From the NCBI GenBank assembly GCA_016873295.1, contig VGXM01000018.1, positions 1-54,500 on the forward strand: 54,500 nucleotides of DNA, in the 5' to 3' direction. Below are positions 32,737-41,586 of the stretch, piece after piece (position 1 is the stretch's first letter; each line of letters starts with the position of its first letter). This DNA is from Phycisphaerae bacterium (lineage in GTDB: Bacteria > Planctomycetota > Phycisphaerae > Phycisphaerales > UBA1924). A model generated the notes under the pieces. The model was not told the DNA's origin. It ran no database searches and saw nothing but the letters and a program-made list of their open reading frames with translations. Both the position numbers and the translations under genes were made by a program.

Positions 32737-35583
32737 CTACCGCGATTCCGCGGGCGTGCGGCTCTCGTTGAGCAGGCGACGCAGGACGGTCTGGAGCACG
32801 CCGCCGTTGCGGTAGTACTCGGCCTCGACGGGCGTGTCGATGCGGCAGCGGGCGGCGAACTCGACCTTCTTGCCGTCGGGCTTGGTGGCGGTGACCTTGA
32901 CCTCGCAGCGGGCTTCGACCAGCCCCTGGTTGCTGGCGGGGAGGTGGACGTCGAACGTCTCGCTGCCGTCGAGCCCCAGGCTTGGGGCCGACTGCCCGGG
33001 CATGAAGCACAGGGGCAGCACGCCCATGCCCACGAGGTTGGAGCGGTGGATGCGTTCGAAGGACTCGGCGATCACGGCGCGGACGCCCAGCAGCAGCGTG
33101 CCCTTGGCGGCCCAGTCGCGCGACGAGCCCATGCCGTAGTCCTTGCCCGCGAGCACGACCAGGGGCGTGCCCTCGCGCTTGTAGTTGAGGCTGGCGTTGT
33201 AGATCCAGTCGACCTTGTCCGCGCCGGCCTTGCTCATGTCGCGGGTCCAGCCGCCCTCCCTGATCTTGCCCGTGGCGGGGTCGAGGGCGAGCCTGTTCTT
33301 GACGCGGACGTTGGCGAAGGTGCCGCGGGTCATGACGCGGTCGTTGCCGCGTCGGCTGCCGTAGCTGTTGAACGCCGACTTGGGCACGCCCAGGCCCTTG
33401 AGGTACTCGCCGGCGGGGCTGTTCTCGGCGATGTCGCCGGCGGGGGAGATGTGGTCGGTGGTGACGCTGTCGCCGACGAAGACCAGGCAGCGGGCGCCCC
33501 TGATCGGCACGGGCGTGCCGGGCGTCTCCTTCATGCCGGCGAAGTAGGGCGGGTTCTGGATGTAGGTGCTCTGGTCGCTCCAGCGGTAGAGCTCGCTCTT
33601 GCTGACCGGCACCCGGTTCCACGTGGGGTTGCCCGTGAAGACGTTGGCGTACTGGGCCCGGAACTGGTCGGCACAGACGCACGCGGCCTTGACCGCCTGC
33701 ACCTCGGCGTGCGAGGGCCAGAGGTCGCGCAGGAAGACGGGCCTGCCGTCCTTGCCCTTGCCGATCGGGTCCTTGCCCAGGTCCACCTGCACGCTGCCGG
33801 CGAGGGCGTAGGCGACGACCAGGGGCGGGCTGGCCAGGTAGTTGGCCTTGACCTGCGGGTGCACGCGCCCCTCGAAGTTGCGGTTGCCCGAGAGCACGCT
33901 GGCGACGACCAGGTCGCCGCGCTTGATCGCGCCCTCGATCTCGTCGGGCAGGGGCCCGGAGTTGCCGATGCACGTCGTGCACCCGTAGCCCACGGTATTG
34001 AAGCCCAGGGCGTCGAGGTCGGCGCTCAGCCCGCCCTTGTCGAAGTACTCGGTCACGACCTTGGAGCCCGGGGCCAGGCTCGTCTTGACCCAGGGCTTGG
34101 ACGTGAGGCCCTTCGCGCGGGCCTTGCGGGCCACCAGCCCGGCGGCGATCATGACGTCCGGGTTGCTCGTGTTGGTGCAGCTGGTGATGGCGGCGATCAC
34201 CACGTCGCCGTGGTGCAGCTTGTACGCCTTGCCGTCGCGCGTGACGGTCACGCCCGCGCACCCCGGGTCGTTGGCCGGGTCGGCGGGGTTCACCTCGGCG
34301 CCGGCGGTGCCGCCCCCCTCGCCCGCCCAGCGGTTGAGATTGACGGATTCGCCCGGGGCGCTCTTGCCGAAGCTGTCCGTCAGTTCCTTCAGCCACGCGC
34401 CCTTGACGTTGGGGAGCGTGACGCGGTCCTGCGGGCGCTTGGGCCCGGCCATCGAGGGCTGCACCGTGGAGAGGTCCAGCTCGAGCAGGTCGGTGAACTC
34501 GGGCTCGGCGGTCCCGGGCGTCCAGAAGAGCCCCTGCGCCTTGCAGTACGCCTCGACGAGCGCCACCGTGGACTCATCGCGCCCCGTGAAGCGCATGTAG
34601 TCGAGCGTCACCTGGTCGACGGGGAAGAAGCCCATGGTGGCGCCGTACTCGGGAGCCATGTTGGCGATGGTGGCCCGGTCCGGCACGGACAGGGCCGCCA
34701 GGCCCTCGCCGCAGAACTCCACGAACTTGTCCACCACGCCCTTCTTGCGGAGGATCTCGGTGACGGTGAGGACCAGGTCGGTGGCGGTGGCGCCCTCGGG
34801 CAGGCGCCCCTTGAGGCGGAAGCCGATGACCTCCGGGGTGAGCATGTAGATGGGCTGCCCGAGCATGACGGCCTCGGCCTCGATCCCGCCCACTCCCCAG
34901 CCCACCACGCCCAGCCCGTTGATCATGGTCGTGTGGCTGTCGGTGCCGACGCAGGAGTCGGGGAAGGCGACGGGGCTCGCGCCGCCGCCGCGGTCCGGAG
35001 CCGTGAGCACGCCTTGGGCCAGGTACTCCAGGTTGACCTGGTGCACGATGCCCGTGGCGGGGGGCACGCAGCGGAAGTTGGCCAGGCTCTGCTGCCCCCA
35101 CTTGAGGAACTCGTAGCGCTCGTTGTTGCGCTCGAACTCCTTCTGCGAGTTGATGGTGAGGGCCGTCTTGGTGCCGAAGGCGTCGACCTGCACGCTGTGG
35201 TCGATGACCAGGTCGCAGGGGACCAGGGGGTTGATGGCGTTGGGGTCGCCGCCCAGGGCCCTCATGGCGTCGCGCATGGCGGCCAGGTCCACCACGCAGG
35301 GCACGCCCGTGAAGTCCTGCAGCACCACGCGCCCCGGCATGAAGGGCACCTCGTCCGGCGCGGGGCGCCCGGCGTTCCAGTTGGCCAGCCCCACCACGTC
35401 GTCGTCGGTCACCACGAACCCGTCGACGTTCCGCAGCATGCTCTCCAGCAGCACGCGGATCGAGTAGGGCAGCGTGGACACGTGCCCGACCTTCTGGCGG
35501 ACCAGCGCGTTGAGGTCGAAGTACGTGTACGACCGACCGGCGGCGGTGAGGGTCGAACGCGAGTTGAACGGGTTGCGGGCCAT
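32737..35583 (-). CDS. acnA: aconitate hydratase AcnA
   Basis: 948 residues (E. coli AcnA 891). Isomerises citrate to isocitrate in the TCA cycle using a [4Fe-4S] cluster. Cluster cysteines are in [11 protein letters not shown] (Cys469) and [10 protein letters not shown] (Cys535, Cys538); the 66 and 3 spacing matches AcnA. Other blocks: [39 protein letters not shown], and the C-terminal swivelling domain with YGSRRGND and [20 protein letters not shown]. The extra length is mainly a Gly/Ala-rich insert before the Cys469 block ([20 protein letters not shown]). GGAG precedes ATG 35583. A hairpin array lies immediately upstream. Confidence 0.97.
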   Translation of the reverse strand: MARNPFNSRSTLTAAGRSYTYFDLNALVRQKVGHVSTLPYSIRVLLESMLRNVDGFVVTDDDVVGLANWNAGRPAPDEVPFMPGRVVLQDFTGVPCVVDLAAMRDAMRALGGDPNAINPLVPCDLVIDHSVQVDAFGTKTALTINSQKEFERNNERYEFLKWGQQSLANFRCVPPATGIVHQVNLEYLAQGVLTAPDRGGGASPVAFPDSCVGTDSHTTMINGLGVVGWGVGGIEAEAVMLGQPIYMLTPEVIGFRLKGRLPEGATATDLVLTVTEILRKKGVVDKFVEFCGEGLAALSVPDRATIANMAPEYGATMGFFPVDQVTLDYMRFTGRDESTVALVEAYCKAQGLFWTPGTAEPEFTDLLELDLSTVQPSMAGPKRPQDRVTLPNVKGAWLKELTDSFGKSAPGESVNLNRWAGEGGGTAGAEVNPADPANDPGCAGVTVTRDGKAYKLHHGDVVIAAITSCTNTSNPDVMIAAGLVARKARAKGLTSKPWVKTSLAPGSKVVTEYFDKGGLSADLDALGFNTVGYGCTTCIGNSGPLPDEIEGAIKRGDLVVASVLSGNRNFEGRVHPQVKANYLASPPLVVAYALAGSVQVDLGKDPIGKGKDGRPVFLRDLWPSHAEVQAVKAACVCADQFRAQYANVFTGNPTWNRVPVSKSELYRWSDQSTYIQNPPYFAGMKETPGTPVPIRGARCLVFVGDSVTTDHISPAGDIAENSPAGEYLKGLGVPKSAFNSYGSRRGNDRVMTRGTFANVRVKNRLALDPATGKIREGGWTRDMSKAGADKVDWIYNASLNYKREGTPLVVLAGKDYGMGSSRDWAAKGTLLLGVRAVIAESFERIHRSNLVGMGVLPLCFMPGQSAPSLGLDGSETFDVHLPASNQGLVEARCEVKVTATKPDGKKVEFAARCRIDTPVEAEYYRNGGVLQTVLRRLLNESRTPAESR

Positions 35584-35662
35584 GGCGGAACTCCGGATGG
35601 GGGGCTGATCCTAAGCATCGGTCCCCGTCAGTCATGAATCAAGTCAATGAAATCCCTGCCAC

Positions 35663-35677
35663 GCATCACTGTGATGC
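35663..35677. promoter_or_regulatory. 15-bp palindrome upstream of acnA
   Basis: GCATCACTGTGATGC is a perfect inverted repeat with a 1-bp centre, 80 bp upstream of the acnA start and just outside the hairpin array. It has an operator-like size, unlike the array hairpins. Regulatory role is only inferred. Confidence 0.25.
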
Positions 35678-35680
35678 ATG

Positions 35681-36415
35681 TGCCACGACTGTGCCGCTCG
35701 GGGCACAGTCGTGCTCTTGAGACCCCAGGACACGACTCCGGCGTGCCACGACTGTGCCGCTCGGGGCACAGTCGTGCCTTTGAGATCCCAAGACACGACT
35801 CCGGCGTGCCACGACTGTGCCGCTCGGGGCACAGTCGTGCCTTTGAGATCCCAAGACACGACTCCGGCGTGCCACGACTGTGCCGCTCGGGGCACAGTCG
35901 TGCTCTTGCGACTTGAGGACACGACTGTCGGTCCGAGCCCCGACAGTCGTGGCACGGTCGTGTCCGGGTGATTCCCGTGCCACGACTGTGCCGCTCGGGG
36001 CACAGTCGTGCTCTTGCGACTTGAGGACACGACTGTCGGTCAGAGCCCCGACAGTCGTGGCACGGTCGTGTCCGGGTGATTCCCGTGCCACGACTGTGCC
36101 GCTCGGGGCACAGTCGTGCTCTTGCGACTTGAGGACACGACTGTCGGTCCGAGCCCCGACAGTCGTGGCACGGTCGGACCTTTGCGATCCCAGGACACGA
36201 CTGCCGGTCAAGGCCCCGACAGTCGTGGCACGGTCGTGTCCGGGTGGTACCGTGCCACGACTGTGCCGCTCGGGGCACAGTCGTGCTCTTGAGATCCCAA
36301 GACACGACTGTCGGTCAGGGCCCCGACAGTCGTGGCACGATTGGACCTTTGCGATCCCAGGACACGACTGTCGGTCAGGGCCGCGGCAGTCGTGGCACGG
36401 TCTTCAGGGCCTTCT
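35681..36415. repeat. large array of CACGACTGT hairpins
   Basis: More than a dozen hairpins of two main kinds alternate in about 730 bp: CACGACTGTGCC / GGCACAGTCGTG with loop GCTCGG, and CACGACTGTCGG / CCGACAGTCGTG with variable loops. Linkers repeat as well (TTTGAGATCCCAAGACACGA; CTCTTGCGACTTGAGGACAC). The region has tandem sub-blocks of about 64 bp at 35687-35880 and larger repeats of about 115 bp at 35880-36170. It separates acnA from a LysR remnant. Confidence 0.95.
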
Positions 36416-36533
36416 CGAACGCCACCGCCACGCTCGCCGCCTCGCGGATGTAGAAGCCCAGCCCGCGGGCGGCCCTGGTCAGGTGCCCGGCGGCGGCGAT
36501 GGCCCGGAAATAGCGCAGGGGCGTCGGTTCCAT
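36375..36533 (-). pseudogene. LysR-type regulator N-terminal remnant
   Basis: A minus-strand frame from ATG 36533 begins MEPTPLRYFRAIAAAGHLTR then AARGLG, matching the first helix-turn-helix residues of LysR regulators (M-E-L-x-x-L-R-Y-F-x-A-V-A-E-x-G-H-F-T-R-A-A). It then loses the motif (FYIREAASVAVAFEKALKTV) and stops inside the hairpin array after 52 residues instead of about 300. It is divergent from the gene at 36595, as intact LysR genes often are with their targets. Likely a deletion remnant. Confidence 0.6.
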
Positions 36534-36567
36534 CGCCCGGAGCGTAACCGGCGCGCCGGCCCGCCGG

Positions 36568-36573
36568 TATATT
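36568..36573 (+). promoter_or_regulatory. -10-like TATATT before zinc-ribbon gene
   Basis: TATATT ends 21 bp before ATG 36595, in the short divergent gap with the LysR remnant. GGAG lies between. Confidence 0.4.
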
Positions 36574-36594
36574 GCCTCAGACTCGGAGCACGCC

Positions 36595-37416
36595 ATGTCC
36601 ACGCCGATCCAGGCCAAGATCTGTTCCCGCTGTGGCGAGGACTGCTCGAACAAGCCCCGACAGAAGGACCGCCAGGGGCGTTACGTGTGCGCCGACTGCG
36701 CCTCGACGCGGGCCCCTCAGCCGCCGCCCGACGGCACCATCCCCCTGGCCGACGACGCGGGGCCGATCGGGGTCGCGCCCTACGACCCGTCCCCGGCGCC
36801 CATCCCTGGGGTCGCGGCCCCGGGGATCGAGGCCCGCCTGGGCTCGTCCGGGTGCCCATCGTGCGGCTACGACCTCCGAGGCCTGAAGAAGGCCCGGTGC
36901 CCCGAGTGCGGCATGCTCCTGACCAGGGGCGAGGTCCGGCGTGTCCGCGAGGAGCAGGATTCGCGCCGCGTCGCGCGCCGGGCGTACCTCCGTCCCGCCG
37001 TCATCGCCGGGGCGTGCATGCTCCCGCTGGCCGTCCTGCTCGGGTTCTCCGCCGGGGTTGACGGGCTGCTGGCGGTCGCGGCGGGGGTCGGGGGCGGCAC
37101 CTTGGCCGCGGGGGTCATCTACGTCTTCTGCGGGCTGGTCTTCCTCGGGTTCGATCCCCCGTTGAGGCTGGTCGCCGTGCAACTGGCGGCGGTGGTCTCG
37201 GGGACGCTCCTGACGCTCGTGCTCCTGGTGGGGGGGCTGGCGCTGGTCGGCGGCATGCCCACGACGCTGCTCCGGTTCGGCGTGCCGGCCCTCGTCTGCG
37301 TCGTGCTGGTGCACAGCGAGCTGGACCTGGAGCTCCAGGACGCGGGGATCCTGGGGATCCCGACGGCCCTGGCGGTGCTCGTCGTGTGGACGATCGTCGC
37401 GCACAATCTGCTCTGA
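36595..37416 (+). CDS. zinc-ribbon multi-pass membrane protein
   Basis: 273 residues. Two N-terminal zinc-binding motifs: CSRCGEDCSN with a second CADC pair (residues about 9-37), and CPSCGYDLRG with CPECG (about 87-105), the latter a form common in planctomycetes. A basic stretch and four or five membrane helices follow (PAVIAGACMLPLAVLLGFSA; LAAGVIYVFCGLVFLG; LAAVVSGTLLTLVLLVGG; FGVPALVCVVLVHSEL; ALAVLVVWTIVAHNLL). Function unknown. The zinc ribbons suggest a protein or nucleic-acid contact at the cytoplasmic face. Confidence 0.8.
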   Translation: MSTPIQAKICSRCGEDCSNKPRQKDRQGRYVCADCASTRAPQPPPDGTIPLADDAGPIGVAPYDPSPAPIPGVAAPGIEARLGSSGCPSCGYDLRGLKKARCPECGMLLTRGEVRRVREEQDSRRVARRAYLRPAVIAGACMLPLAVLLGFSAGVDGLLAVAAGVGGGTLAAGVIYVFCGLVFLGFDPPLRLVAVQLAAVVSGTLLTLVLLVGGLALVGGMPTTLLRFGVPALVCVVLVHSELDLELQDAGILGIPTALAVLVVWTIVAHNLL

Positions 37417-37423
37417 CGCCGCC

Positions 37424-38074
37424 CTACGCCGACCGCACCCCGTGGATGACGCACAGCTCGTCCAGAACGCCGATGGCCCACGAGAAGGTGCCGCGTGCGG
37501 CGCGGGTGACGGTGGCGTGCTGCTCGGGCGAGAGTGCCAGGTCGGCCAGGGCCTCGCGGAACAGCCGCCACCGCTCGGGCTGGGCCGCCCCGTGCGGATT
37601 CAGCCAGCGCACGGCGGTGTCGTCCGCCAGCCCGTAGGCCCGCTTGATCACCTGCCCGATCAACCGGCCGCCATTGGTCGAATCCTCGAGCACGTAGAGG
37701 ATCCCGATGAGCATCGCCGCGTTCCCCCCGCCCGCCTCGATCGTGCCGAGGAAGCCCCGGGTTGACGCAAGCGGGACCACCGCCGAGGGGTCCCGTCCGC
37801 TGCCGCGCAGCGCCGCCTCGAGGGGTTCCGAGCGCAGGTGGTAGTCCCGCACCAGCGCGGCCAGCTGCGGGTGCGTGCGCTGCGCCGTCAGCGCCATGTC
37901 CATCGCCCGCTGCACCAGCCACGTCTGCGCCGACTGGTCCAGGTACATGGCCATCGGCGCGCTCCCCGTCAGCAGGGCCGCGTGACCGCGATGAGCCTCC
38001 GCCGCCGCGTGCAGGTCCCTCGTCGCGCGACGCAGCTCCATCGGCAACGACCCCGGCAGGATGTCCGCGCCCAT
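37424..38074 (-). CDS. heme oxygenase-like protein
   Basis: 216 residues from ATG 38074, which has a strong purine run (GGGAGGGGGAGGGGG) upstream; the frame is open to 38233. The pattern fits biliverdin-forming heme oxygenase: LRRATRDLHAAAEAH with the probable proximal heme histidine, a Y in MAMYLDQSAQTWLVQRAM, and GILYVLEDSTNGGRLIGQVI in place of the canonical G-x-x-Y-V-x-E-G-S-x-x-G-G. The Gly of EGS is Asp, so activity is plausible but not certain. Heme oxygenases open heme to biliverdin, CO and iron. It converges with the zinc-ribbon gene, 8 bp apart. Confidence 0.75.
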   Translation of the reverse strand: MGADILPGSLPMELRRATRDLHAAAEAHRGHAALLTGSAPMAMYLDQSAQTWLVQRAMDMALTAQRTHPQLAALVRDYHLRSEPLEAALRGSGRDPSAVVPLASTRGFLGTIEAGGGNAAMLIGILYVLEDSTNGGRLIGQVIKRAYGLADDTAVRWLNPHGAAQPERWRLFREALADLALSPEQHATVTRAARGTFSWAIGVLDELCVIHGVRSA

Positions 38075-38266
38075 GCCCCCTCCCCCTCCCCGCTCCGGCG
38101 CGCGGTCGGCGCCCGGATCAATCGTCGCGTCAAGGGCAGAGAGTAGCGCCGGACCCACCCCGGTCCACGCGCGCACCGACATTGAGGACAGTGTTTCAGT
38201 CTCATCTCGCCCGGGCGCCGACGGCCGGGCCACGACCCCGGCCGCCGGCTCCGCGCCCGTGCGGGG

Positions 38267-39883
38267 TCAGCCCCGGAGATAGGGCCAGACCCGTCGCCCG
38301 TAGAGCGGCGTCAGCTCCACGCTCGTGCTCAGCGAGCCCAGTTGCGGGTGCGCCACGACCACCCGGTATCGGTTCGGCGGCAGCCCGTCGAACCGAAACC
38401 GGCCCTGCTCATCCGACGTCGCCGTCGCCACCGGCGGCGTGCCGGGCCCGGCGTGCCAGTCGTACGCCGACACCAAGGCACCGCTCACCCGGGACACGCG
38501 CGGCGAGCCGCGCCCCAGCACCGAGCCCTCGAGGACCCCGGGCGGCGCCAGGGTCGCCGCGTGGGCGTTGGGGATCAGCACCACCACGGCGGTATGGACC
38601 CGCCCCGCGACCAGGGTCAGGTTCAGCGCCCCGAACCCCACGCCGTCCTTCGACGCCTGGAGCTGGTAGCGCCCCGCCGGCAGGTTCTCGAAGTCGAACT
38701 GCGAGATGTCGTCGGCGGTCGTCTCCAGTTGCGGGCCGCCCTGGAACAACGCGACGAGGCGCAGACGCGCGTGCGCGACCAGTTCGAAGATCTCGCGCGC
38801 GTACCACGCCACCACCCCGCCCCCGCGGATGTTCGCCCACGGGCTGGCTTCGCGCGGCGGGTTCGCCGACGCCAGCCGGATCGTCATGTGCGTCGTGGCC
38901 CCGCGACGGATCATCATGCTCCGGCGAACGGGCTGGTACCCGGGGGCGTCCACCCCCACGAAGTACTTGCCCGGCTGCAGCCCCTCCGACATCGCCACGC
39001 CCTGGAAGCTGCTGAGCAACTGCACCGGCGTCAACGCCCGGTCGGCGGGGGTCAGCACCACCGGGAGCCCCCGCCCCGCCGAGGGCATGCCTCCCAACAC
39101 GGCGCTGGGCGCCACTAGGACGATCGACGCCCACCCGCGCGGCACCGAACGCGTCGGGGGTGGCGGGGGTGGCGGCGGCTGGCCGGGCGGCGGCGGCGGG
39201 GGAGGCGGCGGATCGAGTTGCAGCACCATCCGCAACGACCGACCCGAGAACTCCCCCATCTCCACCGACGCCATCGACCGACTCGTCGTCGACCCGCGAC
39301 CGAACGTGCATTCCACCTCGTACACGCCGGGCTGGAGGAACATGTACCGCGCGGTGCCCTCGTTGACCGTCCGCTGCGTGACCACCCGCTGCGTCCGCGG
39401 TTCGAGCAGGTGCACGATCGCCCCGTCCAGGCCCAGGCCCGTCCCCGAGTCGATCGCCACCACGTCGAGCACGCCCCGCGGCGGCGTCGTCCAGCGCGGT
39501 TCCGGCGGCGCCGACCCGCGCCCGAGCACCAGCGTGACGCGGGCCGTCTGTCCGCGCTCGACCATCACGTGCTCCGCCGCGCTGCTCCAGCCGCCGGGCT
39601 TCCGCAGGTGCGCGGACACGAGGTAGATGTTCTGCGGCCTGGGGCCGATCAGCAGGCGCCCCGCCGCGTTGGTGGTGCGCACGTCGATCCACTCGACCGG
39701 GCTCACCGTCGCCAGCCCCACCCAGACCTGCGCGCCCGCCGCCGGATGGCGCGTGGCGCCGTCGATGACCCAGACGTCCACCATCCCCAGCACGGGGGCA
39801 CGGGGATCCTGGGCCCGTGCCCAGGGCGGCGCCAGCGCAAGGAGGACAAGCAGCGCAAGCCTTCCGATCCAGCGGGTCAGCAT
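38267..39883 (-). CDS. secreted multidomain protein with carboxypeptidase-regulatory-like units and proline-rich linker
   Basis: 538 residues with signal peptide (LALLVLLALAPPWARAQ). Several beta-sandwich units are visible: VDVWVIDGATRHPAAGAQVW, GVLDVVAIDSGTGLGLDGAI and GWASIVLVAPSAVLGG; the C-terminal unit starts PPGVLEGSVLGRGSP and closes DEQGRFRFDGLPPNRYRVVV. A long proline-rich linker near residues 228-246 separates the halves. The C-terminal unit is the same module used three times in each of the next two genes. Likely an extracellular structural protein. Minus strand, one of a three-gene cluster. Confidence 0.75.
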   Translation of the reverse strand: MLTRWIGRLALLVLLALAPPWARAQDPRAPVLGMVDVWVIDGATRHPAAGAQVWVGLATVSPVEWIDVRTTNAAGRLLIGPRPQNIYLVSAHLRKPGGWSSAAEHVMVERGQTARVTLVLGRGSAPPEPRWTTPPRGVLDVVAIDSGTGLGLDGAIVHLLEPRTQRVVTQRTVNEGTARYMFLQPGVYEVECTFGRGSTTSRSMASVEMGEFSGRSLRMVLQLDPPPPPPPPPGQPPPPPPPPTRSVPRGWASIVLVAPSAVLGGMPSAGRGLPVVLTPADRALTPVQLLSSFQGVAMSEGLQPGKYFVGVDAPGYQPVRRSMMIRRGATTHMTIRLASANPPREASPWANIRGGGVVAWYAREIFELVAHARLRLVALFQGGPQLETTADDISQFDFENLPAGRYQLQASKDGVGFGALNLTLVAGRVHTAVVVLIPNAHAATLAPPGVLEGSVLGRGSPRVSRVSGALVSAYDWHAGPGTPPVATATSDEQGRFRFDGLPPNRYRVVVAHPQLGSLSTSVELTPLYGRRVWPYLRG

Positions 39884-40057
39884 GTTCGGGCTCCTGCGTG
39901 CCAGGCACCAGGCTCGGATCGGCCCGAGTCTGACGCCCGGCCGCCCCCGGACGGAATGCCCGGGTCACCAGTTGATACCACCACGGTCGGCGGACGGTTG
40001 CGGCGGCGCGGGCGCGCAATTCCCCCGGTTCTTGCGGGTCTCCGCCCCTGTGGGCGC

Positions 40058-40088
40058 AAGAAAACCGCCCCGGCGCGGGCCGGGGCGG
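40058..40088 (-). terminator. Rho-independent terminator
   Basis: Stem CCGCCCCGGC / GCCGGGGCGG with a 4-base loop, followed on the minus strand by TTTTCTTGCG. It serves the gene ending at 40331, although a palindromic element lies between them. Confidence 0.7.
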
Positions 40089-40139
40089 GGGTTGGGGGCT
40101 TGCTCGCGCGCGGCCGCGGGCCGGCCAGGCCGGGGGGGT

Positions 40140-40334
40140 CTAGTGGCGCGAGTCGGAAGTCCGTGGGCGGATGCGCTCCGGGTGCCACGGGTCATCGGGC
40201 GCTTCGCCCGTGACCCGTGCGGCTGTTCGACGCCCGTCCGGACGCCGGCACGGGCGACCGCCGGGCGGATCGCCCGTGGCACCCGCAGCGGCCGCCGGCG
40301 CCTTGGTACACGTTCTTCCGACTCGCACCACTAG
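40140..40334. repeat. complete 195-bp palindromic element with CTAG terminal inverted repeats
   Basis: The best delimited single copy. Left end CTAGTGGCGCGAGTCGGAAG, right end CTTCCGACTCGCACCACTAG, inverted repeats of about 19 bp. Internal order is reversed relative to the array at 7733: GGGTGCCACGGGTCATCGGG stem first, then the GGGCGACCGCCGGGCGG stem. The right-hand CTAG provides the TAG stop of the gene that ends at 40331. Confidence 0.9.
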
Positions 40335-41329
40335 CGTGTTCGCAGCAGGATCCGCACGCGGGCGCCGAACGCCTCGGTGAGGAGGGCGTAGGCGTGTCCG
40401 CGGCCGAGACCCTCACGCTGGGCCACCGCGTGGTAGCGGCCCGGCCTCAGGCCCTCGAATCGGAAGTTGCCGTGCACGTCCGTCGTCCCGACGCGCACGG
40501 GCGGCTGGTGGGGCGTGGTCATGGGCACGCGGAAGACCATGACTTCCGCATCCGGCACCGGCACGGGGCCCGCCGTGGTGGCCGCGAAGACCGTGCCCTC
40601 GAGCACGCCGGGCGGCGGCGGGGGCGGCGGGGGCGGGACCAGGACCACGGTCACGCGGGCGCCGTGCAGCTCGGTCAGCATGGCGGAGGCGCGCCCCTCG
40701 CCGACGCCGTCCTTGAACGCCACGACCACGTACGCGCCCGCCCGGAGCCCCTCGAAGTGGAACCGGCCGTGGTCGTCGGTCGTGCCTTCCCGGACCGGGT
40801 CCGGGCGGGGCGTGGTCGAGACGTGCGGGAACACGCGCACGGTCGCGCCCGCAACAGGCGTGGGCTGAGGCGTCGGAGTGTTCGAGCCCCGCACCACCAG
40901 GCCCTCGAGGACGCCGGGGGCCGGGCCGGGCGGCGGCGGGGGCGGCACGAGCACGATGTGCACGCGGGCACCGGCCGTGGTGGTCAACTGCGCGCCCGCC
41001 GATCCGATCCCGACGCCTTCCTTCGAGGCACGGACGAGGTACGCGCCCGCGGCCAGCCCCTCGAAGCGGAACCGCCCGTGGTCGTCGCTCACGCCCTCGC
41101 GCACCGGCGTCGGGTTGGGCGTCGTCGCCGGCGCCATGAACACCTTGACCGTCGCGCCGGCGACCGGGGCCGGCGGCGTGGTGGGCGTGTTCGCCTGGCG
41201 GACGACAATCCCCTCGATGACGCCCGGAGGGGGCGGGGTGTGCTGCGCGGCCGCGCCCGGCGCCAGCGTCGCCACCAGCGCCGCCGCCGCGACCGCGAGG
41301 GTCGCAACTCTTCCTCTCAATGCCAGCAT
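40331..41329 (-). CDS. secreted protein with three ~95-residue repeat modules (carboxypeptidase-regulatory-like)
   Basis: 332 residues. ATG 41329 has GAGGAG 7 bases upstream and starts a signal peptide (LAVAAAALVATLAPGAAAQ). Three near-identical modules follow, each starting PPGV(L/I)EG, then PVAGATVKVF-like, PVREG(V/T)(S/T)D, HGRFRFEGL, AYLVRASKEGVG, LTTTAGARV and VLVPPPPPP. Proline runs link the modules. The recurrence suggests recent internal duplication. The TAG stop lies in the terminal CTAG of the adjacent palindromic element, so the native end may have been changed. Probably extracellular. Confidence 0.8.
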   Translation of the reverse strand: MLALRGRVATLAVAAAALVATLAPGAAAQHTPPPPGVIEGIVVRQANTPTTPPAPVAGATVKVFMAPATTPNPTPVREGVSDDHGRFRFEGLAAGAYLVRASKEGVGIGSAGAQLTTTAGARVHIVLVPPPPPPGPAPGVLEGLVVRGSNTPTPQPTPVAGATVRVFPHVSTTPRPDPVREGTTDDHGRFHFEGLRAGAYVVVAFKDGVGEGRASAMLTELHGARVTVVLVPPPPPPPPPGVLEGTVFAATTAGPVPVPDAEVMVFRVPMTTPHQPPVRVGTTDVHGNFRFEGLRPGRYHAVAQREGLGRGHAYALLTEAFGARVRILLRTR

Positions 41330-41531
41330 GGATGAACTCCTCGTGCCACCGCGCCGCGGCGTCGCCAAGCCCCGGCCTGGCACGCGCCGCGGCGCCCCGT
41401 GGCTCACGCCAATCTACCGCGCCGGGTTCTCGGACACAAGACCATCCGCGCGGTCGAGGCGAGAGAATCCGGGACGGGCGCCGGATCAGGGGGAACCGCC
41501 GGCCAGACACCGGCGCGCGCCAACGAACGAA

Positions 41532-41559
41532 GCCGCCCCGGGAATGGGCCCGGGGCGGC
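41532..41559 (-). terminator. Rho-independent-like terminator
   Basis: Stem GCCGCCCCGGG / CCCGGGGCGGC with a 6-base loop, followed on the minus strand by TTCGTTCGTT. It lies just beyond the stop of the gene ending at 41587. Confidence 0.6.
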
Positions 41560-41586
41560 TTCTCGAATCCCGGAACAGTCCCGGGT

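Noticed and set aside
32944..35637. 897-residue plus-strand frame opposite aconitase
   Set aside because: Antisense shadow of acnA; the minus strand carries full aconitase motifs.
36595..36900. Zinc-ribbon gene as a LysR target with regulatory link
   Set aside because: The LysR remnant is too short and decayed to claim a current regulatory relationship.
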